Counted from the first letter of the stretch, positions 9,360 to 19,721 are shown. The stretch is DNA of 64,000 bases from DASSUW01 sp963792385 (GCA_963792385.1 CAWBVZ010000012.1:372001-436000), one strand, 5' to 3'. Notes: generated by a model from the sequence alone, not told the origin. Program-made: numbers and translations.

Positions 9360-10027
9360 GCGCGTCCTGCTCGTCGGCCTCCGGGCACCACGCCGCCACC
9401 TCCAGCCCTGCCTGGTGCGCCACGCGCACGCACGCCGCGGTGTCGCGCTCGATGAACGAGTCCACGTGGGCGGCGACGACCGCGACACCGAGGTGGGCGC
9501 CGGCGGTGATCGCCTTGCGCAGCGGGAAGCGGATCCAGGTCAAGAGGCCGAGCGGCAAGGCAGGCGCGCGCTCGCGCACGATCAGCAATGCGGCCGGGTC
9601 GAAGCTGGACACGAGCAGCTGCCGCCGCGTCTGCTCGCCGCGCAAGAGGTCGGCGACGAGCGCCGCCGGTCGTTCGCTCGCGCGGGCGCAGCGCATCCTC
9701 CAGCGACGTCTTCACGTCGACGTCGACCGCGACCTCAGGCGGCAGGTCCTCGAGCAGGTCGGCCACGCGCATGATCCCGGCCTCGTCCGTCTCCGCTGCC
9801 GTCAGCTCGACGATGAAGCGCCCGTCCGCGGTGACCGGGTCGTGACGCGCCACGAGCACGTCGTCGGCCGTGATCCGCGCGTCGACCTCGACCCAGCGCA
9901 GCCCGCACGCGACCGCCGCCCGGAACGACGCGAGCGTGTTCTCGCCATCCCCGCGGCCGCTGCCGCGGTGGCCGCACAGCACCGGGGTGTCGGCGAAGAC
10001 GGTCACAACGGGGCGCCAGCATGCCAC
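9286..10027 (-). CDS. Glycerophosphodiester phosphodiesterase, one frameshift
   Basis: The N-terminal part has the family pattern CGHRGSGRGDGENTLASF, then WVEVDARITADDVLVARHDP (HRG, ENT, E-x-D and HD catalytic and metal residues). Near 9690 the frame shifts and the barrel continues through LLVSSFDPAALLIVRE, DSFIERD and AGLEVAAWCPEADEQ to the TGA at 9286. The enzyme hydrolyses glycerophosphodiesters to glycerol-3-phosphate and an alcohol. Beside two glycerophosphotransferases, turnover of a glycerol-phosphate polymer or its lipid anchor is a plausible role. The start is either the GTG at 10027, overlapping the divergent gene by 7 bp, or the GTG at 10006. No signal peptide is seen, so it is probably cytoplasmic. 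Confidence 0.8.
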
Positions 10028-11946
10028 GGCTGACCGTCGTGACCGTGGCCGGCGGCGCGACGGAGGCGTACGCCGCGCCCGAGGTCGAGCTGTTGACGCT
10101 CGACGACTCGTCGGCAGAGGCGCTCAACAGTGCGCTCGACCGCGCCGCGGGCGACTACGTCTGGTTCGTCGAGCCCCAGGACGTGCTGCTGCCGGGCGGC
10201 CTCGCGCACGTCCTCGAACGGCTGGAGGCGGAGGCGCCCGACGTCCTGTTCGTCCACCACACGAGGGTCGACGCGCGCGGCCGGGTCCACGAAGGCAGCG
10301 GTCGCGGGCCATCGCACGCCTGGAGCAAGCTGCTGCGGCGTGACCATCTACGCGCGCTCGCCGTTCGCTTCGCCCCCGGCGCGCACGGCGAGCTGCCGGT
10401 GACGTGGCCCGCGATGCTGGCCGCCGAAAAGGTCGCGCCGGCACCGCACGCGGGCTACGTGCACATCCGGCCGGACGGCGGCGACGGCTCGCCCTTCGAC
10501 GTGTTCGCCGCGTATGACGCCGTGTTCGCCGCTGTGCCGAAGGAACGCTCGGCCGAGGTGGCGTCGGCGATGCGCAAGCACCAGCTCACGCTCCTCAAGC
10601 GCGTATCCGAGCGCGACCGGCGCGAGTTCTTCCGGCAGATGTCGACGAGCTGGCGTCGCCACGGCGGCGGCGATGAGCCGGCTGCCGCCGGCCGGCTCGG
10701 CGGCCTGCGGCGCGCGCTTGTGGAGCGGGACGCGTACCGCCCGTTCCGGCTCGTCGAGCGCGCGAGCCGGGCGCCGCGGCCGCGCGTTGCCATCGGACGA
10801 TGGCGCCGCCGCGTCCGCGAACAGCGGCTCGACCGGCACTACCAGTCGCGGTTGCGTGAACCCGTCGATCCCAAGCTCGCCGTCTTCGCCGCCTACTGGT
10901 TCCGCGGCTACTCCTGCAACCCGCGCGCGATCTACGAGAAGGCGCGCGAGCTCGTGCCTGACATGCGCGGCGTCTGGGTCGTCAAGCCCGGCGCGGCCGG
11001 CGCTCTCCCGCCCGGCGTCGAGCACGTGCATCGCCGACACGCCCGAGTACTTCGACGTGGTCGCGCGTGCGTCGGTACTTCGTCAACAACGTCAACTTCC
11101 CGAACCACCTCGTCAAGCGCGAGGGGACGATCCATGTCATGACCCATCACGGCACTCCGCTCAAGCGGATGGGGCTGGACCTGCGCGAGACGCCGATCGC
11201 CGGGCGGCGGATGAACTTCGAGGCGCTGCAGCGGCGGGTCGACCGGTGGGACTACAGCGTCTCCCAGAACGCGTTCTCGACGGAGATCTGGGAGCGCGTC
11301 TACCCGGGGACGTACGAGTCGCTCGAGGTCGGCTATCCGCGCAACGACGCGCTCGCCACCGCCACCGAGGAGGACGTGCAGCGCGTGCGCGGCGAGCTCG
11401 GCATCGCGCCCGGCCAGACCGCCGTCCTGTACACGCCGACGCACCGCGAGTACCAGAGCGGATTACGTGCCCGTGCTCGACCTCGCGCAGCTCGCCGACG
11501 CGCTCGGCCCCGACCACGTGGTGCTGGCCCGGCTGCACTACTTCTACGATGCCGACCCGCACCTGCGCGAGCTCCACGGCTCAGGCAGGATCCGCGACGT
11601 CGCCTCGCATCCCTCCATCGAGGAGCTGTGCGTGGCGGCCGACGTGCTGGTGACCGACTACTCCTCGCTCATGTTCGACTACGCCGTCCTCGACCGCCCG
11701 ATCGTCATCCACGCCCCCGACTGGGAGGTCTACCGCGCGATGCGCGGGACGTACTTCGACCTGATGGCCGAGCCGCCGGGCGTGGTCGCGCGCACCGAGG
11801 ACGAGCTGGTCGACGCGCTGCGCTCGCGCTCGGCGTGGGGCGAGGAGGCGACCCGTCTGCGCGCCGCGTTCCGCGCGCGCTTCTGCTCGCTCGACGACGG
11901 GCGCGCGGCCGAGCGCGTGGTCCGGCGAGTGTGGCCGCAGCGATGA
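10021..11946 (+). CDS. CDP-glycerol glycerophosphotransferase (TagF-like), frameshifted
   Basis: About 640 residues. The first ~330 form a glycosyltransferase-2-like part with weak motifs (LTLDDSSAEALNSALDRA, YVWFVEPQDVLLPGG). The second half is the glycerophosphotransferase domain: YFVNNVNFPNHLVKREG, MTHHGTPLKRMGLDL, YPRNDALA, AVLYTPTHREYQ, ADVLVTDYSSLMFDYAVLDR and FCSLDDGRAAERVV. Frames change near 11028, 11072 and 11460. TagF-type enzymes polymerise poly(glycerol phosphate) from CDP-glycerol at the inner face of the membrane, building teichoic-acid-like chains. The stop overlaps the start of the following sulfotransferase (ATGA). Polymer chemistry (glycerol, ribitol or sugar phosphate) is not determined by sequence. 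Confidence 0.8.
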
Positions 11947-12960
11947 GCCGGCTGATCCTCGTCGTCGGCGTCGGCCGCAGCGGCACGAGCCTGCTGTCCG
12001 GGATGCTCGGGCAGCTCGGCTTCCACATCCCGCAGCCCGAGGTCAAGGCCGACGACACCAACCCGCGCGGGTTCGGCGAGCCGCGCTGGGTCGTCGACTT
12101 CCACACCCGCCTGCTGCGCGAGCTGCGCGTGACGCTCAACGACGCGCGTCCCGCGGCGTGGGAGAGCACCGCCGCCACCGCCGACGACGCCGCCGTCTAC
12201 GGCGAGCTGAGCCGGTGGCTGGGCGGCCAGCTCGCCGAGGCGGACGCGCTCGTGGTCAAGGACCCGCGGACCGTCTGGTTCCTCGATCTGTGGATGCGCA
12301 GCGCCGCCGAGCACGGGATCGAGACGTCGTTCGTGACGATGCTCCGGCACCCGGCGGAGATCGTCGCGAGCGCGCGCAAGTCGTACGGCCCGGGGCTGAC
12401 CACGGCGGGCCGCGCCGCCGCCTGGATCAACGTGATGCTGCAGACCGAGCACGCCACGCGCGGCGCGCCGCGCGCGTTCGTGGGCTACGAGGACCTGCTC
12501 GCCGACTGGGTGCCCGAGATCCGCCGGATCGGCACGCTGCTCGGCTCGGCTCCGCTCGCAGGGCTGGACCGGGAAACCCATCCGGAGGTCGACGCGTTCG
12601 TCGACCCGACGCTGCACCGCAACCGCGTCGGCTGGGACGAGCTCGACGTGCCGGCCCGCGTGCGCGACCTGGCCGACGACGTCTGGGCCCAGGTCCAGCC
12701 GCTCGCCCTGCCGGATGGCGACACGCCGGCGGCGGCGCCGGCGCTCGACCAGGCGCGCGCGGCCTACGGCGCGCTCTACGCGGAGGCGGAGGCGATCGCG
12801 CAGTCGTCGGTGATGGCGGGGCGGATCCGGCCGAAGGCGAAGCGCGCGTGCCGCGGCCGCCGCGCCCGCGTCGCTGCGCGTGCGGCTCGCTCGCCGCGTG
12901 CCGGTCCGCTACCGGCGGCGGCTGCGCCGGGCGCTCGGGTCAGTGCGCCGGCGTTCGTAG
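11943..12960 (+). CDS. Sulfotransferase family protein, one late frameshift
   Basis: Starts MSRLILVVGVGRSGTSLLSG, where GVGRSGTS is the PAPS-binding 5'-phosphosulfate loop. TMLRHPAEIVASARKSYGPG matches the 3'-phosphate-binding region, with VVKDPRTVWFLDLW and AFVGYEDLLADW also typical of the family. Near 12850 the frame shifts; the shifted frame gives a basic tail (RVPVRYRRRLRRAL) and a TAG at 12958-12960, one base before the ATG of the next gene. The enzyme would sulfate a glycan or polymer. Together with the sulfotransferase at 6972 it indicates a sulfated surface polymer. It overlaps the TagF-like gene upstream by 4 bp. Confidence 0.8.
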
Positions 12961-12961
12961 G

Positions 12962-15900
12962 ATGGCCGCCGTGCCGAAGATCAGCGTCGTCGTCCCCGTC
13001 TACAACGTCGAGGAGTTCCTCGAGCCGTGCCTGGACTCGCTCGTCGCGCAGACGGTCGACGACTTCGAGGTCGTGCTCGTCGACGACGGCTCGACCGACG
13101 GCAGCGTCGCGATCGCCGAGCGCGTACGCAGGCCGCGACGCGCGCTTCCGGATCGTCAGCCAGGAGAACGGCGGCCTCAGCAAGGCGCGCAACACCGGCA
13201 TGGACGTCGCCGAGGGCGAGTACCTCGCGTTCCTCGACAGCGACGACATGCTCCCGCCGAACGCCTACGAGCTGCTGCTCGGCGCGCTCGAGAAGACCGG
13301 CTCGGACTTCGCGACCGGCAACGTGCACCGGCTCGACCCGCTTCGGCACGACGCAGTCGCCGTTCCTCGCCCGCGCGTTCGCCGAGACGCGGATGAAGAC
13401 CCACGTCACGAAGTACCGGCCGCTGATCGCCGACCGGACGGCCTGGAACAAGCTCTGGCGGCGGTCGTTCTGGGACCGCCACGGCTTCCGCTTCCCGGAG
13501 GGCCGGCTGTTCGAGGACTCGCCGGTCACCGTGCCGGCGCACTTCCTGGCGTCCTCGGTCGACGTGATCGCCGACCCGGTCTACCACTGGCGGATCCGCG
13601 AGGACGGCGAGCTCTCGATCACGCAGCGGCGGCTCGATCCGCGCTCGCTGCGCGACCGGATGACCGCGATCGAGGAGGTCAGCGAGCGGCTCGCCGCGGA
13701 CGGACCGCGCGGATCCAAGCGCTGGTACGACGAGAGCGTCGTCGCCGACGACCTGCGCTACTACGTCAACGCGCTGGAGGGCGCGGACGACGACTACATG
13801 CGCGCTCTTCCTGGAGCGCGTGAACGCGTTCCTGGATCGGCGCGAGCGACCGCATCTACAAGCCGCTGCCGGCGATCGAGCGGCTCAAGTGGCACCTCGT
13901 CCGCCGCCGGGCCGTGCCCGAGCTGCTGGAGGTCCTGCGCTTCCAGAAGCAGGACATCGGGCGCACGCCGCCGCGTGCGGGTGCGCGGCACGTGGTACGG
14001 CGACTATCCGTTCCGCACCGACAGCCGGCTGAAGATCCCCCGCTCGGTCTACCGGCTCAAGGGCACGCACGAGCTGTGGGCGCGGGCCGGCCTCGACGGC
14101 CTGCGCGCCGTGGACGGCAAGCTCGAGCTGCGCGGGCACGCGTACATCACCGGCATCGGCCCGTCGTCCGAGGACGGCCAGAAGGTCGAGCCTGTCGGTC
14201 CTGCGTCCGGGGCGGCTGCGGCGCGTCCGGCTGCGGCTCACGGCCGTCAAGCTGCCCACCAGGACGACGCACCGGCCCGACGTCGCGGCCAACGCCCGCC
14301 AGGCGCTGTGCGACCTCTCGTGGTGCGGGTTCGAGGCGACGCTCGACCCGGGCGAGCTGCGCCGGCTCGGCCGCAAGGCGGACGGCAAGTGGGAGCTGTA
14401 CGTCACCGTGCAGGCGGGCGGGGTCCGGCGCCGCCGCTCGCGGTTCACCGTCGACGCCCCGTGGCCGGTCCGCAGCGCGCAGGTGGGAGGCCTCCGCGCG
14501 TCGGTGTCCGAGGACGGCGACGTGACGGTCGACGTGCGCAAGAAGCGCAAGGCCCCGCCGCCGGTCTCGCCCCCCGTCGTGACCGGCGCGCGCTGGACGG
14601 AGGAGGGGACGCTCGAGCTGAGCGGTGAGCTGCCGGCCGGCAGCGAGGCGGGCGAGCTCGTCCTCGCCGAGGAGGTGAACGGCTACCGGCACGCGTTCGC
14701 GCTCCACGCCGCCGATGGCGGCTTCACGGCGACGCTCACCCCGGCGCGGATCGAGACGCTCGGCGGGCCGCTGCCGTTGCCGCAGGCGGAGTGGCTGCTG
14801 TTCGCCGGCAACACGCCCGTGGCGGTGGCGGCGGAGCTGCGCGACGCGCTCCCGCTCACGACGGTCGTCGACCACAAGCCGTTCGCGTTCGGCGTCGCGC
14901 CGGACGATCAGGCCGCGCTCGTCGTCCGTCAGGACCTCGACGAGGACGAGCGCGGGGGCTACAACCAGCGCCGCCTGCGCGAGGTCACCTACACCGCCGG
15001 CCGCGGCGAGCCGCTGCGCGACGCGGTCGTCTACAACAGCTTCCTCGGCCGCCAGTACTCCGACAGCCCGCGGGCGATCCACGAGGAGCTCGTGCGCCGC
15101 GCCGCGCCGCTCGAGCACCTGTGGGTCGTGCGCGACGGGCGCTGTCGCGTGCCCGAGACCGCGCCGCGTCCTGCGCGAGGGCAGCCGCGAGTACCACGAG
15201 GCGATGGCGCAGGCCCGCTACGTCGTCGCGAACGATCACTTCCCGGACTGGTTCGTCCGCCGCGCCCGACCAGCTGTGCCTGCAGACCTGGCACGGCACG
15301 CCGCTGAAGCGGCTCGGCTTCGACGTCTCGGACATGCGCAAGACCGTGCGCCGCTTCCAGCGCCGGCTGGGAGCAGCAGGTCGCGAACTGGCAGTACGTG
15401 CTGTCGCCGAACCGCTTCGCGACGCCGATCCTGCGCCAGGCGTACGCGATCGAGGGCGAGATGCTCGAGACCGGCTACCCGCGCGTCGACGCGCTCGCCC
15501 GGGCCGACCGCGACGAGGCCGGCCGCCGGCTGCGGCAGCGGCTCGACATCCCGGACGGCGCGCGGGTCGTGCTGTACGCGCCGACGTATCGCGACCAGGT
15601 GGTCGACCGCCGCGGCCGCTTCCGGCTCGACCTCCAGCTCGACCTCGAGCGGCTGCGAGCAGCGGTCGGCGACGACACCGTGATCCTGTTCCGCAAGCAC
15701 CACTACGTCGTCGACGCCGTGCCCGCGACCGCGGACGGCTTCGTCCGCGACGTCTCGAGCTTCCCGGACGGCACCGAGCTGATGCTGGCCGCCGACGTGC
15801 TGATCACGGACTACTCGTCGATGATGGTCGACTTCGCCAACACCGGGCGGCCGATGCTGTTCTACACGTACGACCTCGACGCCTACGGGGACGAGATCCG

Positions 15901-16093
15901 CGGCTTCTACCTCGACTTCGTCGAGACCGTCCCCGGCCCGCTGCTGCGCACGACCGACGAGGTCGCCGACGCGCTGCGCGACCTCGACGCCGTGCAGGCG
16001 GCGTATGCCGAGCGGTACGCGGCCTTCCGCGCGACGTTCTGCGAGCTCGACGACGGGCGCGCCGCCGAGCGGGTCGTCGATCGGCTGTTCTGA
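12962..16093 (+). CDS. GT2 glycosyltransferase / TagF-like fusion (~1040 aa), heavily frameshifted
   Basis: The gene begins VPKISVVVPVYNVEEFLEPC with VLVDDGSTDGS (family 2 nucleotide-sugar motif), then GGLSKARNTGMD and EYLAFLDSDDMLPP (the DxD equivalent). A middle section (about residues 340-640) holds beta-rich segments of unknown function, e.g. DGKLELRGHAYITGI and EGTLELSGELPAG. The C-terminal glycerophosphotransferase domain runs from VVYNSFLGRQYSDSPR through LCLQTWHGTPLKRLGFDV, VLYAPTYRDQVV, LFRKHHY and ADVLITDYSSMMVDFANTGR to FCELDDGRAAERVV. Frames change near 13125, 13345, 13800, 13850, 13975, 14195, 15163, 15263 and 15368. One fused enzyme fits best because each switch keeps homology continuous. 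Fusions of this type build sugar-containing teichoic-acid-like polymers. Confidence 0.75.
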
Positions 16094-16162
16094 ACGTCAA
16101 CTGCGCTGGGTGGGGAAGTGGGTCCCCGCCGAACCCTCTCCCTCAATGCCGCAGTTGACGTT
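16093..16162. repeat. Perfect 13-bp inverted repeat with 44-bp spacer after TagF-like gene
   Basis: Left arm AACGTCAACTGCG (16093-16105) starts on the last base of the TGA stop of the upstream gene. The right arm CGCAGTTGACGTT (16150-16162) is its exact reverse complement. The spacer contains a smaller GGGG/CCCC hairpin (about 16112-16126). There is no T-tract. It could act as a transcript 3'-end structure or as a protein-binding site for the following gene. Confidence 0.55.
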
Positions 16163-16167
16163 GCCGG

Positions 16168-16183
16168 GGGCGGAGTTCCGCCC
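16168..16183. terminator. GC-rich hairpin upstream of nuclease-like gene
   Basis: GGGCGGA and TCCGCCC form a perfect 7-bp stem separated by GT. With the larger inverted repeat just before it, it fills the 111-bp gap between the TagF-like fusion and the secreted nuclease-like gene. Without a T-run it can only be called a possible terminator. Confidence 0.35.
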
Positions 16184-16204
16184 GTAGTAGCGAACCTCCC
16201 GACG

Positions 16205-17468
16205 ATGGGCCGTGTTCCACTGAAGATGCGCCGATTGCTCTGCACCGTGCTCGCGCTCGCCTTCACGGCGGGGCTGGCAGGCGACGCCGCGGCCCGCTCC
16301 GGCTCGTGCCTGGTCCCCGGCAACAAGACGCCGTGCAAGGTGTGGAGCGGGCGCGTGGTGGCGGTCGACGACGGCGACACGATCCTCGTGGATGTCTCCG
16401 GCGACGAGACGCGCGCGCGGATCCGCGTGCGGCTGACCGGCATCCAGGCGATGGAGAGTGGGCAGTGCCACGCGCCGCAGGCGACGGCCCGGCTCAAGCA
16501 GCTGCTGCGGCGGGGCGGCAACAAGGTCCGGCTGGCCGCGCTCGACCCGTCGAGCGCGTCCCAGGGGCGCTGGCGCCGCGCCGTCGCGGTCAGGTTCGGC
16601 GGCCGCTGGCGCGACGTCTCCCGCATCCTCGTCTCGGAGGGCCACGCCCTGTCGCTGCCGAACTCGGCCGAGTACGTGTGGAACGCCGAGTACAGCCGGC
16701 TCGCGGACCAGGCCGCCGCGAAGGGCCGCGAACCTGTGGAGCCCAACGTTCTGCGGCGCCGGCCCGAGCGATGCCTCACCGCTCAACGTCACGGTCAACT
16801 CGGACGCCGATGGCACCGACGGCGACAACGTCAACGGCGAGTGGGTCCGGATCCGCAACCTCGATCCCGTCAACGACGTCCACCTCGGCGGCTGGTGGGT
16901 GCGCGACTCCGCCCTGCACCGGTACACGTTCCCGGACTACACGACGATCGCGCCGAACGACAGCCTCACCGTCTACGTCGGCTCCGGCACCAGCACATGG
17001 ACGGACTTCTACTGGCGCTCACGCAAGCCGATCTTCGACAACATCGCCGGCCACGACATGGGCGACGGGGCGTACCTGTTCGACATGCAGGGCGATCTGC
17101 GGGCCTCGATGACGTACCCGTGCCGGATCGCCTGCGCCGATCCCAACCAGGGCGCGATCACGATCTCCGCCCACCCGAGTGGGCGCGAGTACGTGACGCT
17201 GCGCAACGTCACCAGCGGCCCGGTCGACCTCCAGAACTACCGGCTCGAGACGCCGCCGTATGCCTACGCGTTCGGCCGCGACGCGCTGCTCGGGCCCGGC
17301 GAGGCGATGACGATCGACGTGCGCGGCGAGCCCGCGCAGGACACCGGGCTCCACAAGTACTGGGGCAAGACGGGCGCGATCCTCAACAACGGCGGCGACA
17401 AGCTACGCCTCGCGACGTTCCGCGGCGTCGTGATCGGCTGCTACGCGTACGGCACCGCGCGCTGCTGA
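16205..17468 (+). CDS. Secreted staphylococcal-nuclease-like / lamin-tail protein, one frameshift
   Basis: The N-terminus MRRLLCTVLALAFTAGLAGDAAA is a signal peptide, so export is expected (start 16205, or 16226 at MRRLL). A staphylococcal nuclease (SNase) domain follows: VVAVDDGDTILVDV, then RVRLTGIQAMESG and QGRWRRAVAV. The usual G-I-D-A-P-E is G-I-Q-A-M-E here, so the metal-binding Asp is replaced by Gln while Glu and the later Arg remain. Near 16740 the frame shifts. The second half (GEWVRIRNLDPVNDVHLGGW, SLTVYVGSGT, GREYVTLRNVTSGPVDLQNY) looks like two lamin-tail-type beta domains. Function: possibly a wall-associated nuclease or a non-catalytic binding protein. It converges with pcaL, 7 bp away. 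Confidence 0.7.
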
Positions 17469-17475
17469 GCGGCGC

Positions 17476-18579
17476 TCACTCCTCCTCGAGCACGCGGCGG
17501 GCGACGGCGAAGGCGGAGTTGGCCGCCGGGACGCCGCAGTAGATCGCGCACTGGAGCAGGATCTCCTTGATCTCGTCGGCGCTGAGCCCGTTTCGGCGGG
17601 CGGCGCGGACGTGCATCGCCAGCTCGTTCTCGTGCCCGAGCGCGACCAGCGCGGTGAGCGTGACCGCGCTGCGCATGCGCCGGTCGAGGCCCGGCCGGGT
17701 CCAGATCTCGCCCCACGCGTAGCGGGTGATGAAGTCTTGGAAGTCGGCCGTGAAGTCGGTGGTGGCGGCGACCGCGCGGTCGACGTGCTCGTCGCCGAGC
17801 ACCGCCCGCCGGATGCGCATGCCGTCGCCTTCCAGGAACGAGGCGAGCGTGCGATTGAACTCGGCCGCCTGCTCGACGTTGGCGATGTGAGCCGCACCGC
17901 CGAGCACGTGGAGGCGGCCGTCCGGGACCTCGGCGACGATCGCCTCCAGCTGCTCGGGCGGCGTGACCGGGTCGTGCGCGCCCGCGATCGCGAGGGTCGG
18001 CGCTTGGACGGCGCCGAGCGCGCCGCGCAGGTCGAAGCCGGCGAGCGCCTCGCAGCAGCCGGCGTAGCCCTCTGACGGTGAGCTGCGAAGGATCGAGTAC
18101 AGCCGCGCCACCATCTCCGGGGGCGCCGACGGCGTCAGCCAGCGCTCGAGCACCGCCGGTGCGATCGCCTCGATCCCGTGATCGCGGACGGTCGCGGCGC
18201 GGTCGAGCCACTGCTCGGGCGGCCCGAAGTGCATCGACGTGCTGGCGAGCACGAGCCGCTCGATCCGCTCCGGCGCGCGCAGCGCCAGCGTCATCGCCAC
18301 GGCCCCGCCGAGTGAGCAGCCGCAGAGCGTCACGCGCTCGATGCCGAGCCGATCGAGCAGCGCCAGCGCGTCGCCGGCCAGGTCGTCCATCGTGTACGGG
18401 CCGGGCGGGGCCGGCGACTCCCCGTGCCCGCGCTGGTCGTAGCGCAGCACCCGGAAGCGTCCGGAGAGGGCGGCGGCCTGAGCGTCCCACATCGCGTGCG
18501 TGGTTCCGAGCGAGTTCGCGAACATCACGACCGGCGCGCCGTCGGGGCCTTCCAACCGGTGATGGAGCTCGACCGTCAT
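17476..18579 (-). CDS. pcaL: Bifunctional 3-oxoadipate enol-lactonase / 4-carboxymuconolactone decarboxylase
   Basis: 367 residues. Residues 1-250 are an alpha/beta-hydrolase with the nucleophile elbow GCSLGG (Ser89), RYDQRGHGES near 46-55 and the catalytic His in GAAHIANVEQ. Residues ~253-367 are carboxymuconolactone decarboxylase (MRIRRAVLGDEHVDRAV, then LTALVALGHENELAMHVRAA and a conserved Cys in LLQCAIYCGVPAA). The fusion performs two successive beta-ketoadipate steps: decarboxylation of 4-carboxymuconolactone, then hydrolysis of the enol-lactone to 3-oxoadipate. This PcaL fusion is typical of actinobacteria. It overlaps pcaB by 4 bp (ATGA), so the two are co-translated. Confidence 0.95.
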   Translation of the reverse strand: MTVELHHRLEGPDGAPVVMFANSLGTTHAMWDAQAAALSGRFRVLRYDQRGHGESPAPPGPYTMDDLAGDALALLDRLGIERVTLCGCSLGGAVAMTLALRAPERIERLVLASTSMHFGPPEQWLDRAATVRDHGIEAIAPAVLERWLTPSAPPEMVARLYSILRSSPSEGYAGCCEALAGFDLRGALGAVQAPTLAIAGAHDPVTPPEQLEAIVAEVPDGRLHVLGGAAHIANVEQAAEFNRTLASFLEGDGMRIRRAVLGDEHVDRAVAATTDFTADFQDFITRYAWGEIWTRPGLDRRMRSAVTLTALVALGHENELAMHVRAARRNGLSADEIKEILLQCAIYCGVPAANSAFAVARRVLEEE

Positions 18580-19721
18580 GCCAGCCTCAGCGCGCGGTCG
18601 ATGAACACGTCCGTCGCCCCGAGGTGCGCGGCCGGATCGCGCGCCTCGTCGCTGGCGCCGAGGTCGAGGTTCGCGCGCATCCGCACGGCGTCAACCTCGA
18701 GGCCGGAGAGCCCTTCGTGCAGCGACCACGCCGCGCCGCCGGTATACGCCAGCGCGTCCGACAGCGCGTTCCACTCGCTGTGCCAGGCGCCCGCCGCGCG
18801 CTCGTGCTCACCGGCCATCGCCTCCAGCAGCACGCCCGCCGCGCCGCGCACCGCGCGCGCCGCCGCCCGGGTCCGCACGGCGCCGACCGGGTTGCGTTTG
18901 TGCGGCATCGCGGACGAGCCGCCGCGGCCGCCACCGCCGGCTTCGGCGACCTCGCCGACCTCGGTCTGTGCGAGCAGCACGATGTCGAGCGCGATCTTCT
19001 CGAGCGCGCCCGCGGCCACCGCGAGCGCCGCGCCCAGCTCGGCCACCGGTCCGCGCGCGCCGTGCCACGGCAGCGCGGGTTCGACGAGCCCGAGCTCGCG
19101 CGCGAACGCCGCCAGCACCGCCGGCCCGCGATCGCCGAGCGCGGCGAGCGTGCCCGCGGCGCCGCCCAGCTGCGCCGGCAGCGCCCCGTGCAGCTCCTTC
19201 AGGCGCGTCCGCGCGGCCGCGACGCCGGCCAGCCAGCCCGCCGCCTTCAGGCCGAAGGTCACCGGTACCGCCTGCTGGAGCAGCGTGCGGCCGGCCATCA
19301 GCGTGTCCCGGTGGTCGTCCGCCAGCCGCGCGCATTCCGCGACGACGGCGTCGAGCTCGGCCAGCACCGGCTCGAGCGCCCGCGCGGCGACGAGCATCGC
19401 CGCGCTGTCGAGGATGTCCTGGCTCGTGGCGCCGTAGTGCACGAAGCGCGCCTCGTCGCCGCCCACGGCCTCGCGCAGGGCGGCGACCAGCGGCACGACG
19501 GGGTTGGCAGCCGCGCGTGCCGCGACGCCGAGCTCGCCGACGTCCGGCGTCGCGCCGGCGATCGCGTCCGCGGCCACGACCGGGATCACGCCCTCGGCCG
19601 CCTCGGCGGCGGCGAGCGCGGCCTCGACGTCGAGCATCGCGCGCAGCCAGGCGTCGCCTGCGACCGCGTCCTGCACGGCCTCGGGCACGAAGATCGGGGT
19701 GAACAGGCTCCCAGACGCCAC
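18576..19721 (-). CDS. pcaB: 3-carboxy-cis,cis-muconate cycloisomerase
   Basis: 381 residues from a GTG at 19721 (VASGSLFTPIFV). It belongs to the fumarase/aspartase superfamily: HYGATSQDILDSAAML and the signature loop GGSSAMPHKRNPVGAV (SS-x-MP-x-KRNP) are intact, as is GRTLLQQAVPVTFGLKAAGW. It converts 3-carboxymuconate, the ring-opening product of protocatechuate dioxygenase, to 4-carboxymuconolactone, the substrate of the adjacent PcaL. The frame stays open upstream to 20201, but that stretch is antisense to the regulator gene and lacks homology. At ~380 residues it is shorter than the ~450 of proteobacterial PcaB, as is common in actinobacteria. Confidence 0.92.
   Translation of the reverse strand: MASGSLFTPIFVPEAVQDAVAGDAWLRAMLDVEAALAAAEAAEGVIPVVAADAIAGATPDVGELGVAARAAANPVVPLVAALREAVGGDEARFVHYGATSQDILDSAAMLVAARALEPVLAELDAVVAECARLADDHRDTLMAGRTLLQQAVPVTFGLKAAGWLAGVAAARTRLKELHGALPAQLGGAAGTLAALGDRGPAVLAAFARELGLVEPALPWHGARGPVAELGAALAVAAGALEKIALDIVLLAQTEVGEVAEAGGGGRGGSSAMPHKRNPVGAVRTRAAARAVRGAAGVLLEAMAGEHERAAGAWHSEWNALSDALAYTGGAAWSLHEGLSGLEVDAVRMRANLDLGASDEARDPAAHLGATDVFIDRALRLA

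Noticed and set aside
10021..11946. Insertion sequences, phage genes, attachment sites or tRNA/rRNA genes anywhere in the window
   Set aside because: No transposase, integrase, target duplication or recognisable tRNA/rRNA sequence was found on reading both strands.
12962..16093. Programmed ribosomal frameshifting or true pseudogenes
   Set aside because: There are about nine frame changes at unrelated positions, without slippery-site patterns or other decay, and the same occurs in many genes; sequencing error explains it better.
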